Positions 16,091-24,328 of a stretch of DNA of 64,000 nt are shown here, piece by piece. Both the position numbers and the translations under genes were made by a program. Source of the stretch: Hymenobacter sp. PAMC 26628 (GTDB lineage: Bacteria > Bacteroidota > Bacteroidia > Cytophagales > Hymenobacteraceae); contig NZ_CP014304.1 of the NCBI RefSeq assembly GCF_001562275.1, forward strand, positions 496,001 to 560,000, read 5' to 3'. The notes under the pieces are model-generated. The model was not told the origin of the DNA, made no database searches, and worked only from the letters and a program-made list of their open reading frames with translations. Position 1 is the stretch's first letter. The number at the start of each line of letters is the position of its first letter.

Positions 16091-18499
16091 ATGAAACGAA
16101 TCATCAAAAAAGTAGCCGTTCTGGGCTCCGGCGTTATGGGCTCGCGCATTGCATGCCACTTCGCCAACATCGGCGTGCAGGTGCTGCTGCTCGACATTGC
16201 GCCCAAAGAGCTGTTGCCTGCCGAGCAGGCCAAAGGCCTGGAGCTGGGGGCCCCTGCCGTGCGCAACCGCATCGTGAACGCCGCGCTCCAAGCCGCAATC
16301 GTTGCCAACCCGTCGCCTCTCTACCGCAAGAGCGAGGCCAGCCGCATCAAAACCGGCAACTTCGACGACAATCTGAAGGAAATTGCCGGCTGCGACTGGG
16401 TAATTGAGGTGGTGGTGGAGCGACTCGACATCAAAAAGAGCCTCTACGAGCGCGTGGAGGAGTTTCGCAAGAAGGGCACGCTCATCACGAGCAACACCAG
16501 CGGCATCCCCATTCACCTGCTGGCCGAGGGCCGCTCGGATGATTTCAAGCAAAATTTCTGCGGCACGCACTTCTTCAACCCGCCGCGGTACCTGAAGCTG
16601 TTGGAGGTGATTCCGACGCCCGACACCAAGCCGGAAGTGGTTGATTTCCTGCTGCACTACGGCGATTTGTACCTGGGCAAAACCACCGTGCTGGCCAAGG
16701 ATACGCCCGGCTTCATCGCCAACCGCGTGGGCGTATTCGCCCTACTCGACGCCATGCAAACCATGCAGAAGCTGGGCCTGACCGTGGAGGAAACCGACAA
16801 GCTGACGGGGCCCGTGATTGGCCACGCGAAGTCAGCCACGCTGCGCACCTCCGACGTGGTGGGCCTCGACACAACCATTAACGTGGCCAACGGCTTGGCC
16901 CAGGGCCTGCCCAACGACGAGGCTAAGGACACGTTTGCCCTGCCCGATTTCGTGCAGAAAATGGGTGAGAACAAGTGGCTGGGCGACAAAACCGGCCAGG
17001 GCTTCTACAAGAAAGTAAAGGGCGAAGGCGGCAAGTCAGAAATCTACGCCCTCGACCTCAACACGCTGGAATACAAGCCTTCGCAGAAGGTAAAGTTTGC
17101 CACGTTGGAGCTGACCAAGACCATCGACAAGGTGGCCGACCGCTTCAAGGTACTGGTGGCGGGTAAGGACAAGGCCGGCGAATTTTACCGCCTAAGCTTC
17201 GGGAGCCTGTTTGCCTACGTGAGCAACCGCGTGCCCGAAATTGCCGACGAGCTGTACAAGATTGACGACGCCCTGCGCGCCGGCTTCGGCTGGGAGCTGG
17301 GGCCCTACGAAACCTGGGACGCGCTGGGCGTGCAAGCCGGCATTGACCTGGCCAAAGCTACCGGCCGCACCGTGGCCCCGTGGGTGGCGGAAATGCTGGC
17401 CGCTGGCCACCAGGCCTTTTACCAGGTGAGCGTCGCCGGCGTGCGCGAGTTCTACGACATTGCTTCAAAAAGCTACCAGCCGGTGCCGGGCGTGGAGAAC
17501 TTTATCATTCTCGACAACCTGCGGGCCAGTGGCAAGGTGCTGTGGAAGAACAGCGGCGCCTCCATCATCGACCTCGGCGACGGCATTCTGAACGTGGAGT
17601 TCCATTCGAAGATGAACGCCATAGGCCAGGACGTGATTCAGGGCCTGCTCAAGGGCATCGACATGGCCGAAGGCGGCTACCGGGGCTTAGTAGTGGGCAA
17701 CGACGCGCCTGCCTTCTCGGCCGGGGCCAACCTGGGCTTGGTGTACATGCAGGCCGTGGAGCAGGAATTTGACGAGCTGAACTTGATGATTAGCCAGTTC
17801 CAGCAGGCCATGATGCGGCTGCGCTATAGTAGCATCCCAGTGGTGGGGGCCCCCCACGGCCTGGCCCTGGGCGGCGGCTGCGAGCTGAACCTGCACTGCG
17901 ACCGGGTGGTGGCCGCGGCCGAAACCTACATGGGCCTGGTCGAATTCGGCGTGGGCCTGATTCCCGGCGGCGGTGGCACCAAGGAAATGACGCTGCGCAC
18001 CGCCGCCAAGTACGAAGACGGCGAGCCCGAATACAACCTGCTGCGCAACACCTACATGACCATCAGCACGGCCAAAGTTTCGACCTCGGCGGCGGAGGCC
18101 TTCGACCTGGGCTTCCTGCGCCGGGGCGACGAAGTGGTGGTCAACGGCAGCCGCGTGATTGCCCAGGCCAAGGCCGCCGCCCTGGAGCTGGCCGACGCCG
18201 GCTACACCCAGCCCAGCCAGAAAACCAACATCAAAGTGCACGGCAAGGGGGCCCTGGCCATGTTCCGCACCGGTGTGTACGCCATGCAGCAGGGCAACTA
18301 CATTTCGAAGCACGACGAGCTGATTGCCAACAAGCTGGCCTACGTGATGTGCGGCGGTGACCTGTCGGCCCCCACCGAAGTGAGCGAGCAATACCTGCTG
18401 GACCTGGAGCGCGATGCCTTCCTGAGCCTCTGCGGCGAGCGCAAGACGCTGGAGCGGATTCAAAGCATTCTCACCACCGGTAAGCCGCTGCGCAACTAA
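16091..18499 (+). CDS. fadN: 3-hydroxyacyl-CoA dehydrogenase / enoyl-CoA hydratase fusion
   Basis: This 802-residue bifunctional beta-oxidation enzyme has the dehydrogenase first and the hydratase second, the order of Bacillus FadN rather than E. coli FadB. The NAD-binding loop VAVLGSGVMGSRIACHFANIG is at the N-terminus; the dehydrogenase catalytic region THFFNPPRYLKLLEVIP follows. The crotonase part (about residues 490-680) shows APAFSAGANLG and an oxyanion-hole region HGLALGGGCELNLHCD, with GVGLIPGGGGTKEM. It hydrates enoyl-CoA and oxidises the L-3-hydroxyacyl-CoA. fadA follows, separated by a REP-like palindrome. Confidence 0.9.
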   Translation: MKRIIKKVAVLGSGVMGSRIACHFANIGVQVLLLDIAPKELLPAEQAKGLELGAPAVRNRIVNAALQAAIVANPSPLYRKSEASRIKTGNFDDNLKEIAGCDWVIEVVVERLDIKKSLYERVEEFRKKGTLITSNTSGIPIHLLAEGRSDDFKQNFCGTHFFNPPRYLKLLEVIPTPDTKPEVVDFLLHYGDLYLGKTTVLAKDTPGFIANRVGVFALLDAMQTMQKLGLTVEETDKLTGPVIGHAKSATLRTSDVVGLDTTINVANGLAQGLPNDEAKDTFALPDFVQKMGENKWLGDKTGQGFYKKVKGEGGKSEIYALDLNTLEYKPSQKVKFATLELTKTIDKVADRFKVLVAGKDKAGEFYRLSFGSLFAYVSNRVPEIADELYKIDDALRAGFGWELGPYETWDALGVQAGIDLAKATGRTVAPWVAEMLAAGHQAFYQVSVAGVREFYDIASKSYQPVPGVENFIILDNLRASGKVLWKNSGASIIDLGDGILNVEFHSKMNAIGQDVIQGLLKGIDMAEGGYRGLVVGNDAPAFSAGANLGLVYMQAVEQEFDELNLMISQFQQAMMRLRYSSIPVVGAPHGLALGGGCELNLHCDRVVAAAETYMGLVEFGVGLIPGGGGTKEMTLRTAAKYEDGEPEYNLLRNTYMTISTAKVSTSAAEAFDLGFLRRGDEVVVNGSRVIAQAKAAALELADAGYTQPSQKTNIKVHGKGALAMFRTGVYAMQQGNYISKHDELIANKLAYVMCGGDLSAPTEVSEQYLLDLERDAFLSLCGERKTLERIQSILTTGKPLRN

Positions 18500-18503
18500 A
18501 AAT

Positions 18504-18622
18504 TTGTCATGCCTACCTGGCGTCCCGAAGGAAGCATCTTATCACGGCTGCCTTCGCCAGAATCAATTTCTCACCCGAGCGGCGCGAACGTGATAAGATA
18601 CTTCGCAAGCTCAGCATGACAG
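18504..18622. repeat. REP-like palindromic repeat (copy B)
   Basis: Left arm about 18505-18546 and right arm about 18589-18621 are imperfect reverse complements with the TCATGC...GAAGCATCTTATCACG core. It fills the gap between the HAD-ECH gene and fadA, and an in-frame ATG at 18616 lies inside it. Confidence 0.75.
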
Positions 18623-18633
18623 AATCTATCAAA

Positions 18634-19818
18634 ATGGCCAATACCGCCTATATCGTCGCCGGCTACCGCACCGCCGTTGGCAAAGCCCCCCGTGGCGTGT
18701 TCCGCTTCACCCGCCCCGACGACCTTGCCGCCGAGGTCATCAAACACCTCATGAAATCGGTGCCCGCGCTGGATCCCAGCCGCGTCGACGACGTGATTGT
18801 GGGCAACGCCGTGCCCGAGGCCGAGCAGGGCCTGCAAATGGGCCGCCTCATCTCGCTGCTGGCGCTGCCCATCAACGTGCCCGGCCTCATCGTGAACCGC
18901 TACTGCGGCTCGGGCGTGGAAACCATCGCCATGGCAGTGGGCAAAATCACGGCCGGCATGGCCGAGTGCATCATCGCCGGCGGCACCGAAAGCATGAGCA
19001 TGGTGCCCACCGTGGGCTGGAAAACCGTGCCCAACTACAAGCTCGCCAACGAGCACCCCGACTACTACATGGGCATGGGCCTGACGGCCGAAGCCGTGGC
19101 CCAGGACTACAAAATCTCGCGCCAGGACCAAGACGAGTTTTCTTACAATTCGCACCAGAAGGCCATCAAGGCCATCAAGGAAGGCAAGTTTGCCAAGAGC
19201 ATCGTGCCCATTACAGTGGAAGAAACCTACCTCGACCAGGCCACCGGCAAGAAGAAAAACCGCTCCTACGTGGTGGACACCGACGAGGGCCCCCGCGCCG
19301 ATACGTCCATCGAAGCCCTGGCCAAGTTGCGCCCCGTGTTCGCTGCCAACGGCAGCGTCACGGCCGGCAACTCGTCCCAAACCTCCGACGGCGCGGCCTT
19401 CGTACTGGTGATGTCGGAGCGCCTAGTGAAGGAGTTGAACCTGGAGCCCATCGCCCGCATGGTCACCTACGCCACCGAGGGCGTGGACCCGCGCATCATG
19501 GGCATGGGCCCCATCAAGGCCGTGCCGAAAGCCCTCAAGCAAGCCGGCATGAAGCTGGACGACATTGACTTGTTTGAGCTAAACGAGGCCTTCGCTTCGC
19601 AGAGCCTGGCCGTGGTGCGCGAGCTAGGCATCGACACCGAAAAGCTGAACGTGAACGGCGGGGCCATTGCCCTGGGCCACCCGCTGGGCTGCTCGGGCGC
19701 TAAGCTCTCCATCCAGCTCTTCGACGAGCTGCGCGACCGGGGCCAGAAATACGGCATCGTCACGGCCTGCGTGGGCGGCGGCCAGGGCGTCGCCGGCATC
19801 TACGAGCTGCTGAAGTAG
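18634..19818 (+). CDS. fadA: Acetyl-CoA acyltransferase (3-ketoacyl-CoA thiolase)
   Basis: This 394-residue thiolase cleaves 3-ketoacyl-CoA in the last beta-oxidation step. The nucleophile loop [14 protein letters not shown], the [10 protein letters not shown] segment, the histidine motif [17 protein letters not shown] and the C-terminal cysteine motif [13 protein letters not shown] are all intact. The start is placed at the ATG at 18634 ([17 protein letters not shown]) because the upstream in-frame ATG at 18616 lies in the REP-like repeat and adds only six unconserved residues. It acts together with the preceding HAD-ECH enzyme and with the downstream acyl-CoA dehydrogenase. Confidence 0.9.
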   Translation: MANTAYIVAGYRTAVGKAPRGVFRFTRPDDLAAEVIKHLMKSVPALDPSRVDDVIVGNAVPEAEQGLQMGRLISLLALPINVPGLIVNRYCGSGVETIAMAVGKITAGMAECIIAGGTESMSMVPTVGWKTVPNYKLANEHPDYYMGMGLTAEAVAQDYKISRQDQDEFSYNSHQKAIKAIKEGKFAKSIVPITVEETYLDQATGKKKNRSYVVDTDEGPRADTSIEALAKLRPVFAANGSVTAGNSSQTSDGAAFVLVMSERLVKELNLEPIARMVTYATEGVDPRIMGMGPIKAVPKALKQAGMKLDDIDLFELNEAFASQSLAVVRELGIDTEKLNVNGGAIALGHPLGCSGAKLSIQLFDELRDRGQKYGIVTACVGGGQGVAGIYELLK

Positions 19819-19849
19819 AACGGCTATCCATCTGCACTTTGTTGGCCTG

Positions 19850-20021
19850 ATGAAAGTTAATTGAGGCAGACGGTTGGGTATTGGTACGGCAATCTGGAAG
19901 CCACGTGCAATTCAAACATCCGGCTAAACTTGGTTTGGTTACTTTAGCTGGCCACAAACCGTCTGACGACGTGGCCATCGGTACAGCCATGAACATCCTA
20001 AAGCAAGCTGGCTTGCGCTGA
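19850..20021 (+). pseudogene. hicA: hicA toxin, frameshifted near its start
   Basis: The frame 19857-20021 encodes a clear HicA mRNA-interferase: LIEADGWVLVRQSGSHVQFK, with the catalytic GSH histidine, then KHPAKLGLVT and, at the end, IGTAMNILKQAGLR. The frame has no usual start codon. The ATG at 19850 (followed by AAA) is out of frame by one base and hits TGA after four codons. Removing one base joins ATG-AAG to the toxin frame, although the product would still be a few residues short at the N-terminus. The remaining sequence looks undamaged, so the decay or frameshift is recent, or an unusual start (ATT) is used. The intact hicB starts 6 bases downstream. Confidence 0.8.
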
Positions 20022-20027
20022 AACGCT

Positions 20028-20246
20028 ATGAAAAAATACCTGGTAATTTTCGAGCACACTTCCACCGGCTATTCTGCTTATGCGCCAGACTTACCCGGCC
20101 TGGCTGCTTTCGGTGAAACGCGTGCCGAGGTTGAGCAAAACGCACGCGAAGGCATTGCCTTCCACATCGAAGGCTTATTGCTGGAGGGCTTGCCAATACC
20201 AGAGCCCAGCACGGAATCAGCAACGCTGGAAGTAGCAGTTGCTTAA
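20028..20246 (+). CDS. hicB: HicB-family antitoxin
   Basis: This 72-residue protein matches short HicB antitoxins: MKKYLVIFEHTSTGYSAYAP, then DLPGLAAFGETRAEVEQNAR and a C-terminal LPIPEPS. The partial RNase-H-like fold normally masks the HicA active site. Short HicB forms of this kind often lack a separate DNA-binding domain. It follows the frameshifted hicA by 6 bases in the usual toxin-antitoxin order and ends in a weak hairpin. With the toxin frame broken, the antitoxin may be an orphan able to neutralise related HicA toxins, which is inference. Confidence 0.85.
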   Translation: MKKYLVIFEHTSTGYSAYAPDLPGLAAFGETRAEVEQNAREGIAFHIEGLLLEGLPIPEPSTESATLEVAVA

Positions 20247-20262
20247 TACGCATTAATGGGAG

Positions 20263-20284
20263 AAAACCCGCTTAGGTGGGTTTT
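20263..20284 (+). terminator. Probable terminator after hicB
   Basis: A short stem AAAACCC / GGGTTTT with an 8-base loop continuing into a T-run, 16 bases after the hicB stop. Confidence 0.6.
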
Positions 20285-20287
20285 TTC

Positions 20288-20383
20288 TTGCCAAAATAGT
20301 CGGCACGCCTAACAAATTTTGTTTATCTTGCAGTACTAAATCCCGGGGCCCTATTGTTTGCCAAAATAGTAGGCGTGCCGAAC
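20288..20383 (+). promoter_or_regulatory. Paired 26-bp direct repeats before fadE
   Basis: Copies at 20288-20313 and 20358-20383 share TTGCCAAAATAGT followed by GGCnnGCC and then AAC, with 4 differences in 26 bases. Each contains a small dyad (GGCACGCC / GGCGTGCC). A -7-like TATCTTG lies between them at about 20323-20329. The layout suits a regulator-binding pair around the fadE promoter, but no binding data are available. Confidence 0.4.
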
Positions 20384-20427
20384 ACCTTACTCCTCTATCC
20401 ACTTCAACTCCTCACTCAACAACCGTC

Positions 20428-22215
20428 ATGGAAGTATCCCAAAAAGCTGTCGTGAAGGGCGGCGAATTCATCATCAAACCGACCGATGCGCAGGACGTTT
20501 TCACCCCGGCCGATTTCAGTGAGGAGCAGCGCCTGATGCACCAGACCTGCCTGGACTTTGTGGCCCAGGAAGTAACTCCTCTGTTGGAGCGCCTCGACAA
20601 CCACGAGGAAGGCCTGATGCGCGGCCTGATGGAGAAAGCTGGCCAGCAGGGCCTGTTCGGGGTCAGCATCCCCGAGCAGTTTGGGGGCCTGGACATGGAC
20701 TTCCCCACGGCGCTGCGCGTGACGGAGGGCGTGGGCGGTGGCCACTCGTTCCCGGTGGCGTTTGCGGCGCACACGGGCATTGCCATGCTGCCCATTCTGT
20801 ACTTCGGCACCGACGCGCAAAAGGAAAAATACCTGCCCGGCCTCACCGACGGCACCCTGATGGGGGCCTACTGCCTCACCGAGCCCGGCTCGGGCTCCGA
20901 CGCGCTGGGCGCCAAAACCAAGGCCGTGCTGAACGCCGAAGGCACGCACTACGTGCTGAACGGCCAGAAAATGTGGATCACCAACGCCGGTTTTGCCGAC
21001 GTATTTATCGTGTTTGCCAAGATTGACGGAGAACAGTTCACCGGCTTCATCGTGGACAAAAACACGCCCGGGCTGAGCCTGGGCAACGAGGAGCACAAGA
21101 TGGGCATCCGTGGCAGCAGCACGCGCCAGGTGTTTTTCAGCGACGCGCAGGTACCCAAAGAGAACGTCCTGGGCGAGATTGGCAAAGGCCACCTCATCGC
21201 CTTCAACGTGCTGAACATCGGCCGCATCAAGCTGGCCGCCGCTTGCCTGGGCGGGGCCAAAGGCGCGGCCATCCAAAGCATTAAGTACGCCAACGAGCGG
21301 GTGCAGTTCAAGCTGCCCATCAGCAAGTTCGGCGCTATTCGCTACAAGCTGGCCCAGCAAGCCATCCGCATGTATGCCGTAGAATCGGCTATCTACCGCG
21401 CCGGCGACGACATCTACCGCATGGAGCAGCGCCTGCTAGCGGAAGGCAAGGGGAGCAACGAGGCCCTGCTGGGCGCCGCCCGCGAGTTTGCCGTAGAGTG
21501 CGCCATGCTGAAAGTGGAAGGCTCGGAAGTGCTGGACTACGTGGTAGACGAAGGCGTGCAGATTTTCGGCGGCTACGGCTTCTCGGCCGACTACCCGATG
21601 GACCGCGCCTACCGCGACTCGCGCATCAACCGCATCTTTGAGGGCACCAACGAAATTAACCGCATGCTGGCGGTGGACATGATTTTGAAGAAGGGCCTGA
21701 AGGGTGAAATTGACCTGATGGGCCCCGCCCAGGCCGTGCAGCAAGAGCTGCTGGCCATTCCGAGCATGGGCGAGAGCGACGATTCGCCGTTTGCCGCCGA
21801 GAAAAAAGCCATTGCTGGCCTCAAAAAAGCCATCCTGATGGTGGCCGGCACGGCCGTGCAGAAGTACATGAACTCGCTAGCCAAGGAGCAGGAAGTGTTG
21901 ACCAACATCGCCGACATGGCCATCAAAACCTACGTGGCCGAAAGCACCCTGCTGCGCGTGGAAAAAGAAATTGCTGCCAAAGGCGAGGAGACATTGAGCC
22001 GCGAGCTGGACATGGCCCGCGTGTACCTCTCCGACACCATTGACATCGTGGAGCGCGCCGGCAAGGAAGCCATCGCCAGCATGACCGAAGGCGACGAGCA
22101 GCGTTTGCTGAGCATGGGCCTCAAGCGCTTCACCAAGGCCGACCTCTTCAACGTGAAAGACGCCCGCCGCCGCGTGGCCGCTGGCCTCATCGAAGCCAAC
22201 GACTACATCTACTAG
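20428..22215 (+). CDS. fadE: Acyl-CoA dehydrogenase
   Basis: This 595-residue FAD enzyme catalyses the first step of beta-oxidation. The FAD/substrate segments GAYCLTEPGSGSDALG and MWITNAGFADVF are present. Later come QIFGGYGFSADYPMDRAYRD and IFEGTNEINR. After the canonical ~400-residue core there is a ~170-residue helical extension, as in VLCAD-like enzymes and the large Bacteroidota/Bacillus forms. It closes the fad cluster; it is separated from fadA by the hicAB module and has its own candidate promoter and repeat pair, so it may be regulated separately. A long hairpin follows the stop codon. Confidence 0.9.
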   Translation: MEVSQKAVVKGGEFIIKPTDAQDVFTPADFSEEQRLMHQTCLDFVAQEVTPLLERLDNHEEGLMRGLMEKAGQQGLFGVSIPEQFGGLDMDFPTALRVTEGVGGGHSFPVAFAAHTGIAMLPILYFGTDAQKEKYLPGLTDGTLMGAYCLTEPGSGSDALGAKTKAVLNAEGTHYVLNGQKMWITNAGFADVFIVFAKIDGEQFTGFIVDKNTPGLSLGNEEHKMGIRGSSTRQVFFSDAQVPKENVLGEIGKGHLIAFNVLNIGRIKLAAACLGGAKGAAIQSIKYANERVQFKLPISKFGAIRYKLAQQAIRMYAVESAIYRAGDDIYRMEQRLLAEGKGSNEALLGAAREFAVECAMLKVEGSEVLDYVVDEGVQIFGGYGFSADYPMDRAYRDSRINRIFEGTNEINRMLAVDMILKKGLKGEIDLMGPAQAVQQELLAIPSMGESDDSPFAAEKKAIAGLKKAILMVAGTAVQKYMNSLAKEQEVLTNIADMAIKTYVAESTLLRVEKEIAAKGEETLSRELDMARVYLSDTIDIVERAGKEAIASMTEGDEQRLLSMGLKRFTKADLFNVKDARRRVAAGLIEANDYIY

Positions 22216-22230
22216 CATTCAAGTAATAGT

Positions 22231-22273
22231 CATCAAAAAAGACGTTCCCGGTTCGGGAATGGCTTTTTTGATG
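22231..22273. terminator. Bidirectional terminator after fadE
   Basis: An outer 11-bp stem (A-run left, T-run right) and an inner TTCCCG/CGGGAA stem with a 3-base loop, between convergent fadE (+) and the gene at 22287 (-). Confidence 0.75.
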
Positions 22274-22286
22274 GCTTATAACTGGC

Positions 22287-23756
22287 CTATTTCAGTTCTA
22301 CCCGGTCGAGTTGCAGCGCAGCAGAGCGCTTGCTGGGGCGGCTGATGCCGATGATGGTTTTGGGCCCCAGCCAAGCGGTGAAGTCCTTTACGTAGGCCAA
22401 TTGTTTGTCGTCGGCCACGTTCAGCTTGAGGCGCTGCGGGGGCGAGGCCACGCCGCCTAGCGCCGGCAGGTGGCGCAGGTACAGGTCCGATTTGCCGGCC
22501 AGGGTTTCCAGCGTCACCAGTTGGATTTCTTCGTTGAAAACGGCGGCCCGGAAGCCGATGCCCGTGTAGCTGTCCACGGCCGGGGCCGTTTGGTCCTTGG
22601 CTATCAGCTTGTGCCAGCTCGGCCGGGCAAAGCTGTTGTAGCCAAATGCGTGGATTTCGCGGGCGTGCACGGGCAGCTCGGGGCCCCCTTCCTCGTAGTG
22701 GCGCTCGGCCAGCACTACCAGGTTTTTTTCGGGCGTGAGAAGTAAGTCGGCTAGGTAGATATCCTCCAGCCGCTTGGGCGCCGGGGCCCCGGTGGCCTGG
22801 CCTACGGCGGCCAAGTAGGGAGCATCGAAGGGGACCTCATCGCTCAGCTTGATGTCGTTTTTGTCGAAATCAAAGCGCACTACTTTCAACCCCGTTAGCT
22901 CGCCCGAATCGTAGTCGGCCACCAGCGCGGCGGCGTAGAGCTGGCCGTCGGGCAGCAGCTTGAACCGCGCGTCGCGGATGCGGATGGTGCGGCCCCCGAA
23001 GATGCCGCCCACCGGCACACCCAGCACCGGCACCGGCGTGGCCTGCGTGGGCAGGTCGGGTGTGGCCGGGTAGCGGCGCACGGTCAGCTTGCTCATGCCA
23101 TCGCTGAGCATCGTTACAAGCTGGGCCCCATCGTTGGCCACCAGCACGTTGGGCGAGAAAAATTCGCGCGTGGCCCGGAAGTCATAGGTCCGGCTCAGTA
23201 CTTTATTCAGCTTCTGGTCAAACAGCGTTGCGTTGAGGGTCCTAATTTGCTCTTCGCGGGTTTGGTAGGCGAAGGCCAGCAGGTGCGTGCCATCGGGCGA
23301 TATGGCCACGCCCGGGCGGCGGTCGCGGGCAGGGGCCGCCACCAGTACCACCGGGGGCCCCAACTGGCCATTGCGCAGGTTCACCGGGTGTAAGGTCAGG
23401 TTTTGGTCGCTTTCATCTTTGTGGTGCAGCACCACCCAAGCTTGCTCGGGACCCATCCCGAAGGCTTCCACCGTTTCGCCCGGGGCTACGGGCAGGGTAG
23501 CCTCCCACTGCTTTTTTAGGGCTTGGTCGTAGCGCTCCACGGCGTAGCCACCGTTGGCTTGGTGGGCCAGAATGATGAAGCCGCTGCCAGCGGCCAGCGG
23601 CAATGTTTTGACTGGCACCCGGCTGTCGTAGCGGTCAGCGCCTTGCTCGGGCTGGTAACTGAACGGGACGGATTTGACCTTTTGGGCCCAAACTGGTGCA
23701 GCCGTGGTCAACAGTCCCATTGCAGCCAAAATAGCCTTAATTCGATGGTATTGCAT
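22287..23756 (-). CDS. Hypothetical secreted protein, possibly beta-propeller
   Basis: This 489-residue protein has a signal peptide (residues 1-24, ending PVWAQ). The mature part is made of repeated short strands with turns such as GVAISPDGTHLLAFAYQT, PNVLVANDGAQLVTMLSDG and RFKLLPDGQLYAAALVADYDSG, a pattern typical of WD40-like or TolB-like propellers. I recognise no named family and no catalytic motif. No sorting tail is seen at the C-terminus, so it is probably periplasmic. It stands alone, convergent with fadE. Reading it as a propeller is inference from the repeat spacing. Confidence 0.65.
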   Translation of the reverse strand: MQYHRIKAILAAMGLLTTAAPVWAQKVKSVPFSYQPEQGADRYDSRVPVKTLPLAAGSGFIILAHQANGGYAVERYDQALKKQWEATLPVAPGETVEAFGMGPEQAWVVLHHKDESDQNLTLHPVNLRNGQLGPPVVLVAAPARDRRPGVAISPDGTHLLAFAYQTREEQIRTLNATLFDQKLNKVLSRTYDFRATREFFSPNVLVANDGAQLVTMLSDGMSKLTVRRYPATPDLPTQATPVPVLGVPVGGIFGGRTIRIRDARFKLLPDGQLYAAALVADYDSGELTGLKVVRFDFDKNDIKLSDEVPFDAPYLAAVGQATGAPAPKRLEDIYLADLLLTPEKNLVVLAERHYEEGGPELPVHAREIHAFGYNSFARPSWHKLIAKDQTAPAVDSYTGIGFRAAVFNEEIQLVTLETLAGKSDLYLRHLPALGGVASPPQRLKLNVADDKQLAYVKDFTAWLGPKTIIGISRPSKRSAALQLDRVELK

Positions 23757-24075
23757 TTAGTGAAAATTAGATTAATACCAGAAGGCATACCTGTGCCCAT
23801 ATGCTTATGCATCAAATGTAGCGTTTGCTTATAGTCTGTGTGGCGTGGGAGCTAGGCGCCTAAGTGCGCTGAGTGGGTAACAAAAGGGTAGCATAAACAC
23901 AACCGATGCGAATAAACTTTCGTATAGCGGCACCGTTTAAGGTGTAGCTCGAACGTCTGCTCCTTTCCACTAAACACCGTACTTTACCAGGGCAACTACT
24001 AGCTATTACTTTAAAAATTGATTGATTGTAAATATTTCAAGAATTATTCTTTTCGTGCCGAGAGGCGTTTCCTTT
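23757..24075. other. Intergenic region without recognised gene
   Basis: A 319-bp AT-rich divergent gap holding the promoters of the flanking genes. TATTCTTTTCG near 24046 is a possible -7 element for the rightward mini-gene. I see no conserved RNA or repeat. Confidence 0.35.
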
Positions 24076-24282
24076 ATGAAAACAATAGGAAAACTTTTTT
24101 TGCTCTTGAGTTTTGTGGTCGTTGGGCGTTGGTCGCGTCCCAATCCACCGGTCATTACCGCTACTTTCTCCGAATTGATGGCCCCCGCCAACCACTTTTC
24201 CCCCAGAACCAGCAGCCCCGTAGTGCTGGTGCGCAACAGCTCGCAACCGGCTAATGTGCCCAGCTCCTTGGCACTGTTCTAA
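24076..24282 (+). CDS. Hypothetical small exported peptide
   Basis: This 68-residue open frame starts MKTIGKLFLLLSFVVVGRWS, a basic N-terminus with a hydrophobic run typical of a signal peptide or membrane anchor, and continues with a Pro/Ser-rich polar part. It is bracketed by a plausible promoter region and by a strong hairpin two bases after its stop codon, which supports a real transcription unit. I recognise no family. Confidence 0.45.
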   Translation: MKTIGKLFLLLSFVVVGRWSRPNPPVITATFSELMAPANHFSPRTSSPVVLVRNSSQPANVPSSLALF

Positions 24283-24283
24283 T

Positions 24284-24318
24284 CTAAAAAAGCGGCTTCA
24301 TCGAGGCCGCTTTTTTAG
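24284..24318. terminator. Bidirectional terminator
   Basis: A 13-bp perfect stem (24284-24296 / 24306-24318) with A-run and T-run flanks, between the small peptide gene (+) and recG (-). Confidence 0.85.
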
Positions 24319-24328
24319 GCTTGTATTT

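Noticed and set aside
18616..18633. Earlier ATG for fadA
   Set aside because: Lies inside a REP-like palindrome and adds six residues not typical of thiolases.
20288..20383. Paired repeats as a small transposable element with target duplication
   Set aside because: The inverted parts lie on the same side of each direct repeat, not at opposite inner ends, so the geometry does not fit a MITE; a regulator-site pair is simpler.
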